The translations under genes were made by a program, and so were the position numbers. A stretch of 34,335 bases of DNA, taken from Paracoccaceae bacterium (lineage in GTDB: Bacteria > Pseudomonadota > Alphaproteobacteria > Rhodobacterales > Rhodobacteraceae). Under the pieces are notes generated by a model. The model was not told the DNA's origin, searched no databases, and saw only the letters and a list, made by a program, of their open reading frames with translations. This document shows positions 17,331 through 25,636 of this stretch, piece after piece. The DNA lies in the NCBI GenBank assembly GCA_029246285.1, contig JAQWNW010000048.1, forward strand, positions 1 through 34,335, given 5' to 3'. Numbering within the stretch: position 1 is the first letter of the stretch; each line of letters starts with the position of its first letter.

Positions 17331-18923
17331 TTAATTTTCAGTTATAGAGGATTTTAAATGAATTACAGTGGGCAAATTACATAAGAAAGCTGAGCTAATT
17401 GCTGTTTTTAACTCCTCCAGAGTATTTGGGCTAGAAGATTTTGCACCGTATGCTTCTGCCAACTTACAAAAATCTGGGTTTAGAGCAACAACAGAGTTTG
17501 GCTCAATCTGTGCTTCAACCATAGAGTCCTCAATTTCCTTTAATTTATAATTATCCCACACTATTACTGGAATACTTAAATTATGCTCCACAGCTACACC
17601 TAGCTCTGGAAGCGTATACTGAAATCCATAATCACCCATTATTGCGACTACGGGCATATCCATTTTACCAATTTTTCCACCAATAGCTGCTGGCAATGCA
17701 TAACCTAAAGTACCAAATCCATATGGATGATGCCATTTAGAAGGTTGATACATCGGAAATACTTCTTTTGCTACATAAGCAAATTGTGTCATATCTGAAT
17801 AAATAATTGTATCTTCTGCTAAGATTTCTTCAAGGGCTTTTACCAATGGAACAATACCTGGTCGCTCCGAGTCAACCTGACTTCGATATAGAGCTCTTTT
17901 CCTCTGTATCTCATTCCTTCGCCAATCACTTTTTATATAATCTGGTCTAAGCTTGGAATTCAAACCAGCAATGAAAGTCTTAGCATCCGCCATAATTTTA
18001 ACATCAGAGTTATGTTGATCAGATAATTGATCTGGGTCAATATCAACTCTAATTAATTTGCATGAGTGCCCGAGTTCTTCACGCCAAAGATCAACTTCGG
18101 ACAAAGTAGTTCCAATAGCAAGAATTAGGTCAGCTTGAGCAAAATCATTAATACTATCAGACCTAGCCAAAGTGGCCCCATAATAAAAATCATTATCATC
18201 ATTTATTATACCTCTGCCGGCATAAGTTGAGAATGAAGCAGCTTTCGTATTTTCTAACAAAAGCCTTATTTCATGTGCGGCATTCTTTGCGCCACCTCCA
18301 ACTACAACGATCAACCGCCTTGCTTTTTCTACTTCTCGAGCAGTTTCTTCATGCTTGTTCGGTTGATCTAAATAATTATTGCTTTTAAATCCCAACTTAT
18401 AATTACTTTCACTTATCGAGCCTAATAGCGAAATTGGAATTTGAATGTGTTTAGATCTGGAACGTTTTGCAGAAAACTCGTAAAAAGCCTTATTTATTAA
18501 ATCATAAACATTAGATACATCTAATGCTGTTTTTGACCAATCGCAAACTGTTGCAGCAGCAGCTTCCTGATTCCTCATTTCATGTAATCGGCCCTTTGAA
18601 ACTGCATGGTCTCCATGATTGAGGCAGCTGGAAATTACTAACATTGGGACGCTATCTGAATATGCCTGCCCCATAGGTGTCATAATGTTGCATAAACCTG
18701 GCCCAGTAATGACAAAGGCAATCCCGGGCTTTCCTGTTGCCCTTGCATAACCATCTGCCATAAAACCAGCACCCTGTTCATGGCGGGCTAAAATATGTTT
18801 TAAACCTGCTTCTTCAATTCCGCGATAAAGCTCGATATTGTGTACTCCAGGAATACCAAAAATAATTTCCACGTCATTTTCTTTTAAAATAAACGGAATT
18901 TGCGCTCCAAGTGGTTTTTCCAA
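17331..18923 (-). CDS. AruI-like thiamine-diphosphate enzyme (2-oxo acid decarboxylase)
   Basis: A thiamine-diphosphate enzyme of the acetolactate synthase/decarboxylase superfamily. The PYR domain has IPGVHNIELYRG and RHEQGAGFMADGYARATGKPG with the cofactor-activating Glu49; the PP domain has MGDYGFQYTLPELG followed by VWDNYKLKEIEDSM, the GDG...N cofactor motif in a GDY form. The opening most resembles AruI, 5-guanidino-2-oxopentanoate decarboxylase of the arginine transaminase pathway, but no aruH or other arginine genes lie near, so the substrate is open. The frame extends back to 19025 inside trkH with atypical residues. I prefer the TTG at 18921-18923: it follows a GAGAGGG site and lies five bases after the trkH stop, giving 530 residues, normal for the family. 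Confidence 0.88.
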   Translation of the reverse strand: MEKPLGAQIPFILKENDVEIIFGIPGVHNIELYRGIEEAGLKHILARHEQGAGFMADGYARATGKPGIAFVITGPGLCNIMTPMGQAYSDSVPMLVISSCLNHGDHAVSKGRLHEMRNQEAAAATVCDWSKTALDVSNVYDLINKAFYEFSAKRSRSKHIQIPISLLGSISESNYKLGFKSNNYLDQPNKHEETAREVEKARRLIVVVGGGAKNAAHEIRLLLENTKAASFSTYAGRGIINDDNDFYYGATLARSDSINDFAQADLILAIGTTLSEVDLWREELGHSCKLIRVDIDPDQLSDQHNSDVKIMADAKTFIAGLNSKLRPDYIKSDWRRNEIQRKRALYRSQVDSERPGIVPLVKALEEILAEDTIIYSDMTQFAYVAKEVFPMYQPSKWHHPYGFGTLGYALPAAIGGKIGKMDMPVVAIMGDYGFQYTLPELGVAVEHNLSIPVIVWDNYKLKEIEDSMVEAQIEPNSVVALNPDFCKLAEAYGAKSSSPNTLEELKTAISSAFLCNLPTVIHLKSSITEN

Positions 18924-18928
18924 ACTTC

Positions 18929-20377
18929 TTACCCTCTCCAAAATATTAATGTAAATAAAACATAAACAACCATTAATTCTAATCTTCCAACAAACATTGA
19001 AAAAATTAATATTAATTTTGCCCAACTATTCAAATCAGCGTAATTACCCATTGGTCCAATTCTCTCGCCCAAACCAGGGCCTACGTTTGCGAGTGTACTA
19101 ACAGCTCCTGAAATAGATGTAACAAAATCAAGCCCAGTTACAGATAAAGCAAGTGTAACTAAAAACAATGTTATAAAAAATAAGATAAAAAATGCTATAA
19201 CCGAAGAAATAATATCTAATGAAACTTTTTTGCCCTCGTATCGAGTAGCCAACACAGCCCTAGAATAATGCATTTGCCTTATTTGCGCCATAATCGCAGA
19301 ACAAAGTATTTGAAATCGAAATACTTTAATTGAGCAAGTTGTTGAGCCTGCACATCCGCCAATTAACCCAATTATTAAGAATAACGAGAAAGGAAAAGTC
19401 CCCCAAAGCATATAATTATCACTTGAATAGCCAGTTCCTGTTAAGATTGAGACACCATTAAATAAAGTTTTTCTAAATGCAAAGCCGATGGAGAAGTCTT
19501 GCTCAATCAATAACCACAAAAACAATATCGTAACGACAAAAAATAAAATCATTAAAAAAGTTTTAATCTGCGAGTCCTTTAGAAGTGCTTTAAAGTTGCC
19601 ATTAGACAGTTGAACATATCTTATAAAAGGAAGGGAAGATGCTATCATAAATAACACACAGATATATTCAGTTGATGCAGAAAAATTAGCAAATGAATCA
19701 TCATAGTTACCAAAACCACCTGTTGAAATTGTTGTCATAGCGTGAACAACAGAGTCAAATAAACGCAGTCCAGATGCGAGGTATGCTAAAACAGCAAGAA
19801 ACGTAAGCGCTAAATAAATGAGAAAAACTGACTGAGCAATTTCTTTAACCTTGGGTAATGATTGCCCAAAGTTACTAAAACTATCCATTTGGAACATTTG
19901 CATTCCACCAACTCTAAGAAGAGGTAGAAAAACCACAGCAACCACAATTACACCAATTCCACCAAACCATTGAAGCAAGCCTCTCCATAGAAGCAAGCCC
20001 TCCGGGAACTCATCCAATCCTGAGAACACTGTTGCGCCAGTAGTTGTCATTCCAGACATGGCTTCAAAGAAACTATCAATAAAACTTGCGTTGCTCCAAC
20101 CGATAAGAAAGGGAATAGCACCAAAAATTGGTAGAACAAACCATATCACGACAGTTAATAAGAAAGTTTGCTGAATCGAAAAATTTGTTGGGAAACTATT
20201 CAAACAACTAAGAACAAGCAAAGCCCCAACCACAATAGTAAAAAAGGATGAATATGCAAAAATTTTCCAATGCTGATCCTGAAAATAAAGATCAGCTAAT
20301 AAAGGCAAAACCATCGAAATCCCCAAAATGACGACCAAAATCCCTACGATAAAACCTATTGGTCTAATATTAAGCAT
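18929..20377 (-). CDS. trkH: TrkH-family potassium uptake channel subunit
   Basis: A 482-residue inner-membrane protein with ten or so transmembrane helices and the four selectivity-filter loops of the Trk/Ktr/HKT superfamily: MTTTGATVF (about 110-118), TTISTGGFGNYDD (about 215-227), LTGTGYSSDN (about 312-321) and TLANVGPGLG (about 428-437). It forms the ion path of a low-affinity K+ uptake system and normally needs a cytoplasmic TrkA NAD-binding regulator, which is not in the window. The length and the IGGCAGSTTCSIKVFRF linker between repeats three and four fit TrkH. Its stop lies five bases before the AruI-like start and within that gene's ribosome-binding region, implying coupling. Confidence 0.95.
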   Translation of the reverse strand: MLNIRPIGFIVGILVVILGISMVLPLLADLYFQDQHWKIFAYSSFFTIVVGALLVLSCLNSFPTNFSIQQTFLLTVVIWFVLPIFGAIPFLIGWSNASFIDSFFEAMSGMTTTGATVFSGLDEFPEGLLLWRGLLQWFGGIGVIVVAVVFLPLLRVGGMQMFQMDSFSNFGQSLPKVKEIAQSVFLIYLALTFLAVLAYLASGLRLFDSVVHAMTTISTGGFGNYDDSFANFSASTEYICVLFMIASSLPFIRYVQLSNGNFKALLKDSQIKTFLMILFFVVTILFLWLLIEQDFSIGFAFRKTLFNGVSILTGTGYSSDNYMLWGTFPFSLFLIIGLIGGCAGSTTCSIKVFRFQILCSAIMAQIRQMHYSRAVLATRYEGKKVSLDIISSVIAFFILFFITLFLVTLALSVTGLDFVTSISGAVSTLANVGPGLGERIGPMGNYADLNSWAKLILIFSMFVGRLELMVVYVLFTLIFWRG

Positions 20378-20446
20378 TTTTTAATATCTTTTGTTCAAAG
20401 TTATTTGAGATAATAAATTGATTTAGCAATATTAAATTCTCACCTG

Positions 20447-20475
20447 ATTCTATATTTTTTCCAATTATAAAACAA
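20447..20475 (-). promoter_or_regulatory. Candidate promoter for trkH
   Basis: On the minus strand TTGTTT (20470-20475) and TAGAAT (20447-20452) are separated by 17 bases in the 125-base gap between mltG and trkH. The start would be near 20440, leaving a leader of about 60 bases. Confidence 0.4.
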
Positions 20476-20502
20476 AAATTACAAATCTCCGTTGTCACTA
20501 AC

Positions 20503-21492
20503 TCACTTCTTTATCTCTTTTTTTTCAATCTCGCGCCATTTTTTAACATTTTTATTATGCTCTTCATTTGATTTGGCGAACCAGTGCCCCCCTTTGCCAT
20601 CCGCAACAAAATATAGAAAATCAGTGATTGCGGGTTGCGTTGCGGCGTTAATAGCTGCCTTTCCTGGGTTTGTTATAGGTGTTGGGGGCAAGCCTTGTAT
20701 GCGGTAAGTATTCCAAGGCGTATATTGATTTAATTCACTCTTAAAAAGCCCACGGCCTAATGAGTATTCTCCCTTCGTAATACCAAATATTACTGTTGGA
20801 TCTGCTTGTAACCTCATTTTATTTTTTAATCTATTTAAAAAAACCGAAGCGATAATTTTTTGTTCTTCTATTAAACTGGCCTCTTCTTCAATAATTGATG
20901 CTAAAATTAATGCTTCATACTTATTCTTAAGTGGAAGTCCAATTGCCCGATTTTTCCATGCCTGATCTAAAATAATTGACTGCTTTTCAATCATTAAAGT
21001 TAACAAATCATCGCGCTTATCTCCCTTAGAAAATAAATAAGTTTGTGGCGCGTAAGATCCCTCTGCTAGCAACTTGTTTGTATTTCCACTCAATAATTGT
21101 TCAGATCGAAGCCGCTCTAAAATCTGATAATTTGAGAAGCCTTCAGGAATAATAAGTTTATGAACCTTGGTTTCACCATTCACGATAAATGTAAGTATAT
21201 CCTTCATTGAGGCTCTCTCAGGAAACTCATATTCTCCATATTTCAATTTTTTGTGGCTTTTTCTTATGATAACAGCAAGTTTAAAAAGATGCGGATTATC
21301 TATAAATTTTTTATCGTGTAAATTCTTAACGATTGTATTGAAACTATCACCGTAATTGATGGTGAAAGTACCCTCAAAAAGATAATCACTTGGTTTTTCA
21401 AATTTTTTAACACCCCACCAAATGGAGATGGATAAAACAATTATTAGCATCAAGAAAAAGCTTAGAAAGTTCTTTAAAACGCTTCCAAACAT
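20503..21492 (-). CDS. mltG: Endolytic murein transglycosylase
   Basis: MltG cuts nascent glycan strands in the periplasm and is thought to set strand length. The 329-residue protein has an N-terminal membrane helix (about 9-27), a LysM-like region, and the YceG catalytic domain with ASIIEEEASL (likely catalytic Glu202), ASVFLNRLKNKMRLQADPTV, YNTY-like PWNTYRIQGLPPTPITNPG and FVADGKGGHWFA. It starts three bases after the fabF stop, so it belongs to the end of the fab cluster; fabF-mltG linkage is common in proteobacteria. The usual next gene (yicC or gmk) is absent and trkH follows instead. Confidence 0.96.
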   Translation of the reverse strand: MFGSVLKNFLSFFLMLIIVLSISIWWGVKKFEKPSDYLFEGTFTINYGDSFNTIVKNLHDKKFIDNPHLFKLAVIIRKSHKKLKYGEYEFPERASMKDILTFIVNGETKVHKLIIPEGFSNYQILERLRSEQLLSGNTNKLLAEGSYAPQTYLFSKGDKRDDLLTLMIEKQSIILDQAWKNRAIGLPLKNKYEALILASIIEEEASLIEEQKIIASVFLNRLKNKMRLQADPTVIFGITKGEYSLGRGLFKSELNQYTPWNTYRIQGLPPTPITNPGKAAINAATQPAITDFLYFVADGKGGHWFAKSNEEHNKNVKKWREIEKKEIKK

Positions 21493-21495
21493 GTA

Positions 21496-22758
21496 TTACG
21501 ACTCGCATTGTCCTAAAACAATTGTAGCGTTTGTCCCACCGAAACCAAATGAATTGGACATAGTTATCTTGATTTCTCGAGAAACTGCAGTTTTTGGAGC
21601 AAGGTCAATCGTTGTCTCAACAGCAGGGTTATCTAAATTAAGAGTCGGTGGAGCTTTTTGATCGCGAATTGATAAGAGACAAAAGATTGCTTCTATTGCC
21701 CCAGCAGCACCAAGCAAATGACCAACTGCCGACTTTGTTGAAGACATAGTTAAGTTGCTTGCCGCCGATCCAAATAAACGCTCAACAGCAGCCAATTCAA
21801 CAACGTCGGCCATTGTAGAAGTTCCATGAGAATTAACGTAATCAATTGAAGAAGGCCTCAAATTAGCTCGCTTAAGTGCTGCTTCCATCGATCTGTAACC
21901 TCCATCACCATCCTCAGAAGGCGCCGTTATATGGTAAGCATCGCCCGATAAACCATACCCCATAACCTCGCCGTAAATGTAAGCACCACGTTTTCGCGCA
22001 TGCTCTAACTCTTCTAGAACAACCACGCCTGAACCTTCGCCCATTACAAAGCCATCTCGATCTATGTCGTAAGGGCGAGAGGCCTCAGTTGGATTCTCCT
22101 TTCTTTTTGTAGACAAAGCTTTACAAGCATTAAATCCAGCTATTCCTATTTCTGATATTGGCGCTTCTGCTCCACCTGCAACCATAACATCCGCATCATC
22201 TAACATTATCAGTCTGGCTGCATCGCCGATAGCATGAGCACCAGTTGAACATGCTGTTACAACAGAATGGTTTGGCCCTTTAAATCCAAATCTGATAGAA
22301 ACCTGCCCACTTGCCAAATTTATTAGTGCGCTTGGAATAAAAAATGGGGAAACGCGTCGAGGACCTCGTTCTTTTAAAGTAATAGCCGTATCTGCGATCG
22401 AAGATAACCCTCCAATACCAGACCCAATCATTACTCCAGTTCGCAAATTATCATGCTCATTTTTTGGAACCCAGTTAGAATCTTTTATAGCTTGCTCAGC
22501 AGCGGCCATCCCATAAAGAATAAAATCATCTACTTTTCTCTGCTCTTTAGGTTCCATCCAATCATCAGGATTAAATGTCCCATTGGCTCCATCCCCTCGA
22601 GGTATCTCACAAGCATAATTTGTAGCTAAATGAGATGCATCAAATTTCTGGATCGTGGATGCAGCTGAGTTGCTCTCAATTATTCTTGACCAAGTCTCTT
22701 CAACACCACAAGCTAATGGAGTGACCATTCCTAAACCAGTAACGACAACTCTACGCAT
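21496..22758 (-). CDS. fabF: 3-oxoacyl-ACP synthase II (KAS II)
   Basis: FabF condenses malonyl-ACP with acyl-ACP in fatty-acid elongation. The 420 residues include the catalytic triad Cys170 in VTACSTGAHAIGDA, His311 in NSHGTSTMAD and His347 in KSAVGHLLGAAGA, plus the C-terminal SNSFGFGGTNATIV glycine-rich motif. It begins with RRVVVTGLGMVTPL and has a GGAGGGA ribosome-binding site. A strong terminator after acpP lies between acpP and fabF, so fabF and mltG may depend on read-through or on a promoter in 22759-22850. An FTPD-like insertion is absent; length is normal. Confidence 0.98.
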   Translation of the reverse strand: MRRVVVTGLGMVTPLACGVEETWSRIIESNSAASTIQKFDASHLATNYACEIPRGDGANGTFNPDDWMEPKEQRKVDDFILYGMAAAEQAIKDSNWVPKNEHDNLRTGVMIGSGIGGLSSIADTAITLKERGPRRVSPFFIPSALINLASGQVSIRFGFKGPNHSVVTACSTGAHAIGDAARLIMLDDADVMVAGGAEAPISEIGIAGFNACKALSTKRKENPTEASRPYDIDRDGFVMGEGSGVVVLEELEHARKRGAYIYGEVMGYGLSGDAYHITAPSEDGDGGYRSMEAALKRANLRPSSIDYVNSHGTSTMADVVELAAVERLFGSAASNLTMSSTKSAVGHLLGAAGAIEAIFCLLSIRDQKAPPTLNLDNPAVETTIDLAPKTAVSREIKITMSNSFGFGGTNATIVLGQCES

Positions 22759-22850
22759 AAGTAATTCCCTCCAACGATACTTAAATTACCTTGATCATAA
22801 ACATATCAAAATAATAAGCAATTTTCTCTATTATCAATTTTGTAAAAAAG

Positions 22851-22880
22851 TCAAAAAAAAGGCGTCTTAAAAAGACGCCT
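22851..22880 (-). terminator. Strong intrinsic terminator after acpP
   Basis: AGGCGTCTT and its complement AAGACGCCT form a perfect nine-pair stem with a three-base loop (22860-22880), followed on the minus strand by a run of eight T residues. It lies 21 bases after the acpP stop and is a textbook rho-independent terminator. It would raise acpP transcript levels relative to fabF. Confidence 0.92.
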
Positions 22881-22901
22881 CAATCATACATGAACTATTT
22901 T

Positions 22902-23135
22902 CTAAGAAGCATCGTTAATAAACTTGACTGCGTCTCCAAAGGTTTGAATGGTCTCTGCAGCATCATCAGGTATTTCTATTCCAAACTCCTCCTCAAATGC
23001 CATAACCAATTCAACGGTATCTAGACTATCAGCGCCAAGATCATCGATGAAAGATGCACTCTCAACAACCTTATCTTCTTCAGCGTCTAAATGTTCAACT
23101 ACTATCTTTTTAACTCGATCTGCTATGTCGCTCAT
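22902..23135 (-). CDS. acpP: Acyl carrier protein
   Basis: A 77-residue acidic carrier protein that holds acyl intermediates on a 4'-phosphopantetheine arm. The attachment site is Ser37 in [13 protein letters not shown]. The remaining sequence, [13 protein letters not shown] at the start and [16 protein letters not shown] later, is standard. The frame stays open upstream to 23177, but the ATG at 23133-23135 gives MSDIADRV, the family start, and has GAGAGGA ten or so bases before it. It lies between fabG and fabF, its usual place, and has its own candidate promoter and a strong terminator, so it is likely to be a separate highly expressed unit. Confidence 0.98.
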   Translation of the reverse strand: MSDIADRVKKIVVEHLDAEEDKVVESASFIDDLGADSLDTVELVMAFEEEFGIEIPDDAAETIQTFGDAVKFINDAS

Positions 23136-23234
23136 AATCAAAATCCTCTCAATTTTCTTATTCTTCCAGATTCCCAAAGTAATTAATTAAAACCTTAGCA
23201 AAAGCTCTTTGGATGCTATCACTAATCTACGGCG

Positions 23235-23274
23235 CCTATATCATATAGTTCGGAAATGGCAAATGATTTCCGAA
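23235..23274 (-). promoter_or_regulatory. acpP promoter with overlapping inverted repeat
   Basis: On the minus strand TTGCCA (23257-23262) and TATAGG (23235-23240) are 16 bases apart. A perfect inverted repeat with nine-base arms (23249-23257 and 23266-23274, TTCGGAAAT) and an eight-base spacer covers the -35 box. A second palindrome, CTATA-TCA-TATAG (23236-23248), covers the -10 region. This could be an operator, or the hairpin could end fabG transcripts, although no T-run follows it. Confidence 0.45.
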
Positions 23275-23289
23275 AATAATTCAATTAAA

Positions 23290-24027
23290 TTATATCATCG
23301 CTAAACCACCGTTAACATGAAGAGTCTGTCCAGTGACGTAAGAAGCTTCAGTAGAAGCTAAATATAAAACTGCCGCCGCCACATCTTTGCTATTTCCCAT
23401 GCAATTAGAAGGAATAGAGGAGATTATAGAGTCTTTTTGTTTATCATTAAGCTTATCTGTCATTGCTGATGAAATAAAACCTGGCGCCACACAGTTAACA
23501 GTTATCCCTCGACTAGCCACCTCATATGCCAAAGATTTTGACATTCCTATCACTCCCGCTTTGGAAGCCGCATAATTTGCCTGGCCTGGATTTCCAGTAA
23601 CTCCAACAACAGAAGAGATATTTACTATCCGCCCCCATCGAGATTTCATCATACCTCGCAAAACTCCTCGGCAAAGTTGCATAGTAGATGACAAATTCAC
23701 ATTTATAACATTATTCCATTCATCATCAGACATTCTCATAAATAAATTATCTTGAGTGATTCCAGCATTATTTATCAAAATATCAATTGACCCTAAAGTT
23801 TCGATCGCATTACTTATAAGCAATCGCACTTCATCTTTATCTGAGAGATCACATAAAATTATATGCACTCGCTCCCCCAACTCCCTTTTCAATGCTTCTA
23901 AAGGCTCTAATCGGGTTCCGGATATAATTACTTGAGCACCGGCTTCATGCAACGCTACTGCGATCGATCTTCCAATATCTCCTGAAGCACCTGTAACTAA
24001 GGCATTCTTCTTGTCTAAACTAAACAT
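23290..24027 (-). CDS. fabG: 3-oxoacyl-ACP reductase
   Basis: FabG reduces 3-oxoacyl-ACP with NADPH in fatty-acid elongation. The 245-residue short-chain dehydrogenase has the cofactor loop TGASGDIGRSIA (a Gly-Asp variant of TGxxxGIG), INNAGITQDNLF, and catalytic Ser139, Tyr152 and Lys156 in ISSVVGVTGNPGQANYAASK. The end VTGQTLHVNGGLAMI is typical of FabG and not of generic family members. It lies ten bases after fabD and 154 bases before acpP. Confidence 0.98.
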   Translation of the reverse strand: MFSLDKKNALVTGASGDIGRSIAVALHEAGAQVIISGTRLEPLEALKRELGERVHIILCDLSDKDEVRLLISNAIETLGSIDILINNAGITQDNLFMRMSDDEWNNVINVNLSSTMQLCRGVLRGMMKSRWGRIVNISSVVGVTGNPGQANYAASKAGVIGMSKSLAYEVASRGITVNCVAPGFISSAMTDKLNDKQKDSIISSIPSNCMGNSKDVAAAVLYLASTEASYVTGQTLHVNGGLAMI

Positions 24028-24037
24028 ATTTTTTCCT

Positions 24038-24976
24038 TTAATTCTCTCTTAACAAAATCTTATTCAAATCTTCAGGAGAACCAATATTTTGACAGCTAAT
24101 ATCTTTATTCACCCTCTTAATCATACCAGTTAACGCTTTACCCGCACCAACCTCATACACTTGTTTTACGCCACGATTTGATAGAAACTCTATAGACTCC
24201 CGCCATCTAACTCTACCCATAATCTGTTTAACTAGAGAATCTTTGATGTCGCTGGGCTCAACGACTGGTCGGGCCGAATAATTCGCCACTATTGGCGATA
24301 TGGGCTTTTTTATAGTAACTTTAGACAAAGCTTCGTCCATGATGTCTGTAGCAGGTTGCATCAACTTGCAGTGAAACGGGGCTGAGACTGGTAAAAGAAT
24401 CGCTCTTCTTGCTCCACTTTGTTTTGCTATTTCGATCGCCCTTTCTACCGCCTCCAAATGACCAGAAATCACAACCTGATTTGGATCGTTATCGTTAGCG
24501 GCTTGACAGATCTGTGTTTGAGCAGCTTGTGCAGCTATATTTTCAACAGACTTTAAATTCAAACCCAAAATAGCAGCCATTGCTCCAATTCCTATAGGGA
24601 CAGCCTTTTGCATCGCCTCTCCTCGAGTTCTTAAAAGCTTAGCGGTTACTGATAACTCCAAAGCCCCAGCCGCACATAGCGCAGAGTATTCTCCAAGAGA
24701 GTGACCTGCAAAAAAGTTAATGTTATCTGGTATCAAATTCTCTTCTTCCATGGCCCGAAAAGCAGCAATTGACGTCGCCATGAGCGCTGGTTGTGCATTT
24801 TTAGTCAAGGTTAGATCAGCAACTGACCCTTCCCAAATCAACTTGGATAACTTAAAATCAAGCGCATCATCAACCTCTTCAAAAACCTTTCTTGATTTTG
24901 AATAAGCTTTAGCTAAGGCTTGCCCCATGCCAATCGATTGGGCACCTTGCCCTGGAAATACAAATGTAAGACCCAT
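24038..24976 (-). CDS. fabD: Malonyl-CoA:ACP transacylase
   Basis: FabD moves malonyl groups from CoA to ACP to feed fatty-acid synthesis. The 312 residues carry FVFPGQGAQSIGMG, the nucleophile Ser93 in AGHSLGEYSAL, Arg118 in LLRTRGEAMQ (approximate number), and His202 in VSAPFHCKLM. The C-terminal VYEVGAGKALTGMIKRV is standard. The ATG is preceded by an exact tandem duplication of a 19-base unit that contains its GGAG ribosome-binding site. First gene of fabD-fabG-(acpP-fabF-mltG), divergent from the rpsF operon. Confidence 0.98.
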   Translation of the reverse strand: MGLTFVFPGQGAQSIGMGQALAKAYSKSRKVFEEVDDALDFKLSKLIWEGSVADLTLTKNAQPALMATSIAAFRAMEEENLIPDNINFFAGHSLGEYSALCAAGALELSVTAKLLRTRGEAMQKAVPIGIGAMAAILGLNLKSVENIAAQAAQTQICQAANDNDPNQVVISGHLEAVERAIEIAKQSGARRAILLPVSAPFHCKLMQPATDIMDEALSKVTIKKPISPIVANYSARPVVEPSDIKDSLVKQIMGRVRWRESIEFLSNRGVKQVYEVGAGKALTGMIKRVNKDISCQNIGSPEDLNKILLREN

Positions 24977-24977
24977 T

Positions 24978-25015
24978 ATTACTCCATTAATATAAAATTA
25001 CTCCATTAATATAAA
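24978..25015. repeat. Tandem 19-base duplication at the fabD ribosome-binding site
   Basis: The plus-strand unit ATTACTCCATTAATATAAA occurs twice in exact tandem (24978-24996 and 24997-25015), ending one base from the fabD ATG. On the minus strand each copy contains AATGGAGTAA, so both the GGAG site and a two-codon frame (ATG GAG TAA) are duplicated. Confidence 0.9.
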
Positions 25016-25133
25016 ATAATTCTTGAAAACGAATAGTTCTCTCGCACAAGTTTACATTACAGCACAATCAAAATAATTTAAATATCCTAAAAGTTTGAAC
25101 TGCTAATAAATTTTATATTAACAGATAATGTTC

Positions 25134-25162
25134 TTGCATTTAATTTAAAAAGAAACTAACGA
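25134..25162 (+). promoter_or_regulatory. Candidate promoter for rpsF operon
   Basis: TTGCAT (25134-25139) and TAACGA (25157-25162) are 17 bases apart, predicting a start near 25169, exactly at the left arm of the structured leader. AT-rich DNA upstream could act as an UP element. Confidence 0.5.
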
Positions 25163-25168
25163 GCTACA

Positions 25169-25222
25169 ATCCGTAAAATTTTGTTAGCGGTGCCACTCGT
25201 GTATGGTAGCGGATCTTTTTTT
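25169..25222 (+). promoter_or_regulatory. Structured rpsF leader, candidate S6:S18 autoregulatory site
   Basis: ATCCG (25169-25173) can pair with CGGAT (25210-25214), enclosing a hairpin TGCCA (25191-25195) / TGGTA (25204-25208) with an eight-base loop; seven T residues follow (25216-25222). An alternative pairing, GCTAC (25163-25167) with GTAGC (25206-25210), competes with it. Autoregulation of rpsF operons by the S6:S18 complex binding a CCG-containing leader motif is known in many bacteria. I see CCG and pairing potential but cannot confirm the consensus fold. Confidence 0.4.
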
Positions 25223-25257
25223 GCCATATTTTGAAGCACAAGAGTAAAGGAAATATC

Positions 25258-25635
25258 ATGCCAAAATATGAGCATGTGATGATTGCCCGTCAAGATCTGT
25301 CAAATATGCAGGCTGAGGGTCTTTTAGAACATTTTTCAAAAATTTTAGTAGAAAATAAAGGTCATGTTGTAGACAGTGAATATTGGGGTCTAAAAACCAT
25401 GGCTTACAAAGTAAATAAAAATCGAAAAGGTCATTATACTTTTTTAAAATCTGATGCACCAGCTGAAGCTGTTCAAGAAATGGAACGTCTTATGCGATTA
25501 CATGAAGATGTAATGAGAGTAATGACAATTAAAGTAAAAGATCATGATGAGGGTCCAACGGTGATGATGGGATCTAAGCCACGAAATCGAGAAGAGAAAA
25601 CCGATGACGTAAAACCAGAAGCTGGAGGCGAGTGA
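25258..25635 (+). CDS. rpsF: Small ribosomal subunit protein bS6
   Basis: A 125-residue S6 protein, which binds S18 on the platform of the 30S subunit. It begins [12 protein letters not shown] and contains [21 protein letters not shown] and a [19 protein letters not shown] helix and strand, all typical. The acidic and charged tail after about residue 100 is common in alphaproteobacteria. An upstream TTG frame (25231) is rejected because the ATG at 25258 follows AAAGGAAA and matches the family N-terminus. First gene of rpsF-rpsR-rplI; its stop is one base from the rpsR ATG. Confidence 0.98.
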   Translation: MPKYEHVMIARQDLSNMQAEGLLEHFSKILVENKGHVVDSEYWGLKTMAYKVNKNRKGHYTFLKSDAPAEAVQEMERLMRLHEDVMRVMTIKVKDHDEGPTVMMGSKPRNREEKTDDVKPEAGGE

Positions 25636-25636
25636 A

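Noticed and set aside
18924-19025. Upstream extension of the AruI-like frame (34 extra residues)
   Set aside because: It overlaps the end of trkH in another frame, is cysteine- and isoleucine-rich, and does not match thiamine-diphosphate enzyme N-termini; the TTG at 18923 is better placed.
22759-22850. A possible fabF promoter (TTGACT overlapping the terminator T-run)
   Set aside because: The best -10 candidates lie at 13-15 bases from it, outside normal spacing; not strong enough to list as a feature.
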